Assembly (NCBI RefSeq): GCF_018919395.1
Contig: NZ_JAHLME010000002.1
Coordinates: forward strand, 186,001 to 250,000
Length of the DNA stretch: 64,000 bases
Direction of reading: 5' to 3'
Source of the DNA: Geomonas azotofigens
GTDB lineage: Bacteria; Desulfobacterota; Desulfuromonadia; Geobacterales; Geobacteraceae
The notes under the pieces are model-generated. The model saw only the letters and a list, made by a program, of their open reading frames with translations. It searched no databases and had not been told where the DNA came from. Numbering within the stretch: position 1 is the stretch's first letter; every line of letters starts with the position of its first letter. Position numbers and translations under genes: made by a program. Below are positions 58,246 through 64,000 of this stretch, piece by piece.

Positions 58246-59157
58246 CTACTTTAAAAGTACGTGGCTGATCTGGACGTAGGCCGGGCCGAGGATGACGACC
58301 AGGAGCGCCGGGAAGACGAACAGGATCAGGGGGAAGATCATCTTGATGGTGGTCTTGGCCGCGGCTTCCTCCGCCATCTGCCTTCTCTTGGTGCGCAGCG
58401 ACTCGGAATGGACGCTCAGGGCCTGGCTTAAGCTGGTACCGAAGCGCTCGGTCTGGGAAAGCATGGTGACGAACGCCCTGACGTCGTCAACCATGGTCCG
58501 CTCCGCCATGTCCTTCAACGACTCGATCCTTGGTTTGCCCGCCCGGGTTTCCATGGTGGCCACCTTGATCTCCTTGGCAAGCGGGTCGTTGGCGAACTGC
58601 GGCGTCTCGGTGGTCTTGATGAGCGCGGCGTCCATGCTGAGGCCGGCGTCGACGCAGACGGTGATCAGGTCGAGGATGTCGGGGAGCGTGTGGAAAATCT
58701 TCAGTTTCCGCTCGTTGCACTGGTTGTAGAGCCAGTAGCTGGGCGCCAGGTAGCCGATGATGGCCAGGATCGCCGTCACCATTATCACCTGCCGGTCGAA
58801 TTCCAACCCCTTGGAGACGACGTAGAGAAACAGGTAGAGTCCAGGGAGGGCGCAGGTCAGAAGGATCTTCGCGCCGAAGAATACATAGACGCTTTCCTTT
58901 TTGTAGCCGGCGGCGACAAGCATCCTGGAGTACTTGTTGCGCTCCTTGGAGGAGAGGTTCAAGACCTTGCCGATCTCGCTCAGCTGGTCGTACCACCTGG
59001 GCGCCTCGGGGACCAACTCGACCTTGCTCACTTCCTGCGGTTCGAACTTCTCGAGCCTCGTCTGCACCACGCTGCGCCGGGACAGGTAGGGATAGATGGC
59101 CGCCGAGGTCAGGAGCACTATGGCGAGGAATACGGTCGCTGTTATGGCGTAAAGCAT
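58246..59157 (-). CDS. tadC: Tad secretion platform protein TadC
   Basis: A 303-aa inner-membrane protein of the GspF/TadC family with a helical cytoplasmic domain ('LPDILDLITVCVDAGLSMDA', 'TERFGTSLSQALSVHSESLR') and three to four membrane segments, ending 'LFVFPALLVVILGPAYVQ'. TadC pairs with TadB to form the platform for Flp pilus assembly. It starts 9 bp after the tadB stop, with GGGGAG upstream, so it belongs to the same transcript. Length is typical. Confidence 0.9.
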   Translation of the reverse strand: MLYAITATVFLAIVLLTSAAIYPYLSRRSVVQTRLEKFEPQEVSKVELVPEAPRWYDQLSEIGKVLNLSSKERNKYSRMLVAAGYKKESVYVFFGAKILLTCALPGLYLFLYVVSKGLEFDRQVIMVTAILAIIGYLAPSYWLYNQCNERKLKIFHTLPDILDLITVCVDAGLSMDAALIKTTETPQFANDPLAKEIKVATMETRAGKPRIESLKDMAERTMVDDVRAFVTMLSQTERFGTSLSQALSVHSESLRTKRRQMAEEAAAKTTIKMIFPLILFVFPALLVVILGPAYVQISHVLLK

Positions 59158-59166
59158 GAGGCTCCC

Positions 59167-60132
59167 CTATATCCTGATCCGGATGATCTTCCTGATGACG
59201 AACAGACCCACAACCTGCAGCACGATGGCGAGGGCCAGGACGTAGAGCCCCTTGGTCTCCTTGTAGAGCGCCGACTCGTACTTCGGGTTCAACACGTTGA
59301 AGAGGATGAAGGTGACCACGGGGAGCGCCCCGAGGACGTAGCCGGTCATCCTTCCCTGCGCGGTGTAGACCCGGACCTGGCGCCTGATCTTCAGCCTCTC
59401 CCGTATGGTCTTGGCGAGGTTCTCCAGAATTTCGGAGAGGTTGCCGCCGACGTCGTTGTTGATCGCTATCGCCGTGGTGAAGAACCTGAGGTCGAGGCTT
59501 TCGATCCTCTCATTCAGGTTGGTCAGCGTCTCGGTGATCCTGAGGCCCAGCAACTGCTGCTCGTAGGCGGTCTTGAAAAGCTCACCCACCGGGTCGGCGA
59601 TCTCCTCGCCGACCAGCTGGATGGCGCTGTTGAACGAGTGCCCGGCGCGCAGCGAGCGGGCGATCATGGTGAGGGCGTCGGGAAAGAACTCGGTGAACCT
59701 TTCCAGGCGCTGCCTGATCTTGAACTGCAGGTAGGCGAAGGGGACCAAGGAGACCAGCACCGCGACGACGAGGGCGACAAGCACCGATTTCCACACGACG
59801 AGAATGAGTACCAGCGCGAAGACCGTGATGCCGCCGGTCACCATGAGGAACCGGGACGCGGTGATGTCGAGCCCCGCATGGTCCAGCTTCTTGTCCAGGT
59901 CCCGGGTCAGCGGCAGCCGGGCCAGGATCTGGTCCAGCGGGGGGATCTCCCTGATGATCTCGGACCTCAGGTCCTCCGGCATCCCCTGCGCGCTCTTGTC
60001 CCTCGCCAGGCGTTGCAGCCTTCTTTTCAGCTGGTACTTGGGCGAGTTTCTGACCGTGGCGACGCCGAGATAGATGGCGACACAGAAACAGAACATGGCC
60101 AGAAACGTTATGATCAGGATCGGTACCAGCAC
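59167..60132 (-). CDS. tadB: Tad secretion platform protein TadB
   Basis: A 321-aa GspF-family platform protein: membrane helix at the N terminus, 'LPLTRDLDKKLDHAGLDITA', the cytoplasmic domain 'FFPDALTMIARSLRAGHSFN', 'DVGGNLSEILENLAKTIRER', and C-terminal helices. TadB is the larger partner of TadC. It uses a GTG start with GGAGGG upstream, 11 bp after the tadA/cpaF stop. The order ATPase-tadB-tadC is the standard Tad arrangement. Confidence 0.9.
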   Translation of the reverse strand: MLVPILIITFLAMFCFCVAIYLGVATVRNSPKYQLKRRLQRLARDKSAQGMPEDLRSEIIREIPPLDQILARLPLTRDLDKKLDHAGLDITASRFLMVTGGITVFALVLILVVWKSVLVALVVAVLVSLVPFAYLQFKIRQRLERFTEFFPDALTMIARSLRAGHSFNSAIQLVGEEIADPVGELFKTAYEQQLLGLRITETLTNLNERIESLDLRFFTTAIAINNDVGGNLSEILENLAKTIRERLKIRRQVRVYTAQGRMTGYVLGALPVVTFILFNVLNPKYESALYKETKGLYVLALAIVLQVVGLFVIRKIIRIRI

Positions 60133-60143
60133 TTCCGTCCCTC

Positions 60144-61448
<1,305 letters not shown>

Positions 61449-61474
61449 GGGCTGCCCTCGTAATGGTTATCGGA

Positions 61475-62599
61475 TCAGAGCTTGACGATGAGCTCGGCCA
61501 AGTTCGTGATCGCCTTGCTGACCGCTGATTTGGGGGACATCTTCACCACCGGGACCCCCTTGTTGATCGACTCGACCACGTCCATGTACTCGTTCGGGAT
61601 GGTCTGGAACACGGTGTGGCCGAGCACCTTCTCGGCGTCCTTCACCTGGATGTCCGCCTTCGGGAGGTAGCGGTTCACCACCAATTTGAGCCGGTCCTTT
61701 CTGAGCCCCTTTCTCTCCATGGCGGAGAGGTAGCGCTTGGCGTTTTTGAGCGCGGGGAGGCTGAGCGCCGTGGTGAAGAGGATCAGGTCCGAGGACTCGA
61801 AGATCGCCATGTTGCAGCCGGCGAGCGGCCCGCCGCAGTCCACCACCACGTAGGTGAAGACGCCGCGCAGGAACTCGAGGATGCGGTGCACCTGCTCGGG
61901 GGTGATGGAGATGGCGTCATCCACCTCGTTCGGCTCGGTCAGGACGAACGGCCCGGAGGAGTGCCTCGTCATCACGGTCATGAGGAAATTGGCGTCCAGC
62001 CGGTCGATGTTGCTCGTGACGCTGCTTAAGGTGTAGGTCGGGTTGACGTCGAGGAAGGTGCCGACGTCGCCGGAAAAGAGGTTCAGGTCGACGAGCGCCA
62101 CCTTGGTCCCCTCAGAGGCGAGGCTCGCGGCGAGGTTGACCGCGACGGTGGTGGTCCCGGTCCCACCGGTGGGGTAGTAGACCGAGATCAGCTTTCCCCT
62201 CGGGGTCTCCTCGGACTTGCCGAAGAAGAAGCGGCCGACCTTCTGCAGGGCCTGCTTCAGTTCCTCCTGGGTCACCGGGCGCAGCATGTACTCCACTGCA
62301 CCCGCGCGCATGAGAGACAGGATCCAGTCGGAGCTCTTTTCCGCGGAGCTCACGATCACTGAGGTCCGGGGGAACCTAGAGGTGATGTACTGAACCTCCT
62401 GCATGCCGCGCTGGATGTCGTTCACTTCCAGGATGACCACGTGCGGGGCGCTCTGCTCCATGATCCTTACGGCGGCGGTGAGACTTTCGGCCGACCCCAC
62501 TATGCTGATCGTTTCCGCGAAAGGCCTCAGGGTCGCCTCGATGGATTCCCGTGCGGAGGCGTCGCTGTCGATGATGACTAGTGTTATAAGTGGCGGCAT
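61475..62599 (-). CDS. tadZ: TadZ/CpaE polar-localisation ATPase with pseudo-receiver
   Basis: A 374-aa protein. Residues 1-120 form a receiver-like domain ('TLVIIDSDASARESIEA') in which the phospho-acceptor position reads glutamate ('VVILEVND'), so it is probably not phosphorylated. The C-terminal ParA/MinD-like ATPase has the deviant P-loop 'PTGGTGTTTVAVNLA', lacking the usual lysine, as is common in CpaE/TadZ, and 'VVDCGGPLAGCNMAIFESSD' as Walker B region. TadZ positions the Tad machine in the cell. It is the gene before tadA. Confidence 0.9.
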   Translation of the reverse strand: MPPLITLVIIDSDASARESIEATLRPFAETISIVGSAESLTAAVRIMEQSAPHVVILEVNDIQRGMQEVQYITSRFPRTSVIVSSAEKSSDWILSLMRAGAVEYMLRPVTQEELKQALQKVGRFFFGKSEETPRGKLISVYYPTGGTGTTTVAVNLAASLASEGTKVALVDLNLFSGDVGTFLDVNPTYTLSSVTSNIDRLDANFLMTVMTRHSSGPFVLTEPNEVDDAISITPEQVHRILEFLRGVFTYVVVDCGGPLAGCNMAIFESSDLILFTTALSLPALKNAKRYLSAMERKGLRKDRLKLVVNRYLPKADIQVKDAEKVLGHTVFQTIPNEYMDVVESINKGVPVVKMSPKSAVSKAITNLAELIVKL

Positions 62600-62635
62600 A
62601 GAAGGAGAATCCTTATACAGACATTTCAGTGATTA

Positions 62636-63670
62636 CTATTTAACAAGCACGGCCGACCCACCCACGAGAGCCGGGTCACCGCAAGGGTAGCACTGAAGCA
62701 GACTGAAAGTCAGTCCGGGCTCCGGTGCCAAGTCCACAGCTGTAATTCTGGCTATGGCATACCTGGTCAATGGATATGGGATCGGTTGATCTCCGGGTGG
62801 GCATGACGGTACAGTCACTCCTCCTACGACCGCCGAGTCAACCACGGGTACAATGACCTCCCAATAGGGGAGACCCGATGCAGCTTTTTGTGCAATAAAC
62901 TCATCCTGCACTTCCTTGACCAGATTCATATTTGCCCCGTTAGTGGTGTACATGGCGGCATTGCAAACATCTGGAGGATTCAATACTCCATGGATGTAAT
63001 CAATAACGTCCTGGGAATCCATCCGCTGGGAGTCGAACAGGAAAACAGTCCAGCCGATGGTGTACTCTGCCGGTGGCGCCCCCGAACCTGTTTGCCTGAA
63101 ATAAAATTTAGCGGGCGTTGTAGCCGTGCAGGCGGTCTGGCACAAGGTGATGGGGATAGTGGGTCTCGGTGGACGCGACGCAATCGCCTCGGCTGACACG
63201 GTCATTTCAGACCACCCCTCCCCTCCCCCCTGAAGCAGGCCAAATATTCTCCCGAAAAAGGTATGCACCCGGCCTTGTTCGGCGGCGCTGGCTCCAGCCT
63301 CGGTCCTTCTTGCCACGACGCGCACTGCATTGGACGGATTTCTTGAGGCAAGGAATTGCGGTGTCAACGTCGAGTTCCAGTTGCCGATGGTCACGTCTCC
63401 GTCCGTGATCGTAACCGCATCGCCGGCAGCCTTGTTGGTGGCGGCAAACTGCTTAGCCTTCTGTCGTACCGAGGTGGGGTCTTTAAGATTCACGGCCGCG
63501 CCGGCAAGGGCGCCCGCGTCGGCGGCGTTTTGCAGCTGCCCCTTGGCGACGTACATGTACCCCATGTCGACCGCGAGGCTGACGAAGGCGACGAGGACGA
63601 CCAGCATCAACGCGATGTAGACGACGGCAAAACCTCTGCGGTCCTTTCCTACTCTCCTAAAGGCATCCAT
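62636..63670 (-). CDS. TadG-like pseudopilin/pilus-assembly protein
   Basis: A 344-aa protein with an N-terminal type IV-like leader and helix ('RRGFAVVYIALMLVVLVAFV' and 'SLAVDMGYMYVAKGQLQNAA', then 'DAGALAGAA'), the TadE/TadG signature. A large extracytoplasmic part follows, with cysteine pairs ('LCQTACTA', 'LLQCYPCG') that could form disulfides. TadG-type proteins act in fibre assembly or anchoring. The start overlaps the secretin 3' end by 22 nt. The C-terminal half is rich in Pro and Cys and has no recognised domain. Confidence 0.8.
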   Translation of the reverse strand: MDAFRRVGKDRRGFAVVYIALMLVVLVAFVSLAVDMGYMYVAKGQLQNAADAGALAGAAVNLKDPTSVRQKAKQFAATNKAAGDAVTITDGDVTIGNWNSTLTPQFLASRNPSNAVRVVARRTEAGASAAEQGRVHTFFGRIFGLLQGGGEGWSEMTVSAEAIASRPPRPTIPITLCQTACTATTPAKFYFRQTGSGAPPAEYTIGWTVFLFDSQRMDSQDVIDYIHGVLNPPDVCNAAMYTTNGANMNLVKEVQDEFIAQKAASGLPYWEVIVPVVDSAVVGGVTVPSCPPGDQPIPYPLTRYAIARITAVDLAPEPGLTFSLLQCYPCGDPALVGGSAVLVK

Positions 63671-64000
63671 GACAGTTCCTTCTCCTGTTCAGGAGTGAGC
63701 TTCCTGTCCGTCGGAAGCACGGTCCTGGTCCCCGGCGCCGCGGCCTTCACGAGCTTCGGCGTGATGCAGAACACGAGCTCCTTTTCCTTGATCTCCTTGC
63801 TGTTGGTGCGAAACAGCGCTCCAAGGATCGGGATGTCGCCCAAAAGGGGGATCTTGGACATGTTCTTGATTTCTTCTTCCTGGAGGAGGCCGGCGAGAAC
63901 CAGGCTTTCGCCGTCTCTCAACTCGACCGACGTCTCAATGGTCCTGCTGTCGATGATTGGGTAGCCGTTGATGGGGAGGAAGCCCTGGATGCTGCTCACC
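63649..64000 (-). CDS. Tad secretin RcpA/CpaC, C-terminal part (cut by window edge)
   Basis: Only the last ~116 residues are in view; the gene continues past position 64000. They contain the secretin C-terminal signature 'TSVELRDGESLVLAGLLQEE' followed by 'KIPLLGDIPILGALF' and 'KELVFCITPKLV', which form the inner gate and barrel end of the outer-membrane pore. This is the RcpA/CpaC type expected ahead of tadG, tadZ and tadA. Upstream genes of the Tad locus (pilin, prepilin peptidase, RcpC) are presumably beyond the window. Confidence 0.9.
   Translation of the reverse strand, partial: VSSIQGFLPINGYPIIDSRTIETSVELRDGESLVLAGLLQEEEIKNMSKIPLLGDIPILGALFRTNSKEIKEKELVFCITPKLVKAAAPGTRTVLPTDRKLTPEQEKELSWMPLGE

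Overview
The window looks like chromosomal DNA from a Geobacter/Geomonas-type bacterium (Desulfuromonadota): GC-rich coding with strong AGGAGG-type ribosome sites, a sigma-54 regulatory style, mreB next to heptose genes, ptsP with a GAF domain, and a Tad secretion locus. This is inferred from gene content; no rRNA or tRNA gene is visible to fix the taxonomy.

Layout. 1-4.1 kb: a conserved hypothetical gene, a 50-bp tandem array, a TauE/SafE transporter and a 724-residue unknown. 4.1-7.5 kb (minus): mreB, a glycosyltransferase, gmhA and gmhB (cell shape and LPS heptose supply). 7.7-12 kb: PpiD-like chaperone, purC, a YtxH protein and a TrxR-like flavoprotein. 12-26.6 kb (minus): the most distinctive region. 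A Fap-type functional-amyloid locus (fapF-like porin, PilZ/sigma-54 regulator, small exported protein, fapC-, fapB-, fapD- and fapE-like genes) is followed by a 2290-residue Ig-repeat protein with a dockerin-like end and a lipoprotein with a cohesin-like end. 27-36.6 kb: TPR protein, ptsP, YtxH protein, parvulin, ferritin, glycosyltransferase and methyltransferase, slipin, and an NtrC-type response regulator. 36.6-40.9 kb: accessory debris and small genes: a HEPN/MNT pair beside a displaced copy of the regulator's 3' end, a decayed RelE/ParE module, a GNAT, a 21-bp tandem array and an FnIII-like protein. 41-50.7 kb: an AT-richer surface-glycan island of polytopic GT-C-like proteins, GT2 enzymes and methyltransferases. 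50.7-64 kb (minus): a TolA-like giant coiled-coil protein, envelope proteins, and the Tad genes tadC, tadB, tadA, tadZ and tadG-like, ending in a secretin gene cut by the window edge.

How it fits together. In the Fap-like region a putative c-di-GMP-sensing sigma-54 activator sits among the genes it probably controls. A near-consensus -24/-12 promoter lies just upstream of the small-protein/fapC operon, and TTTACACT boxes recur upstream of both that operon and fapF. Three exported proteins carry a bacteriocin-leader-like 'L-x3-E-L-x4-G-G/R' motif after a Sec signal, and a Sec-exported C39 protease is encoded among them. This suggests a periplasmic double-glycine processing step in amyloid assembly. 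The dockerin/cohesin pair next door could anchor a very long adhesin in the same matrix. The Tad locus and glycan island make this a window rich in surface-attachment functions.
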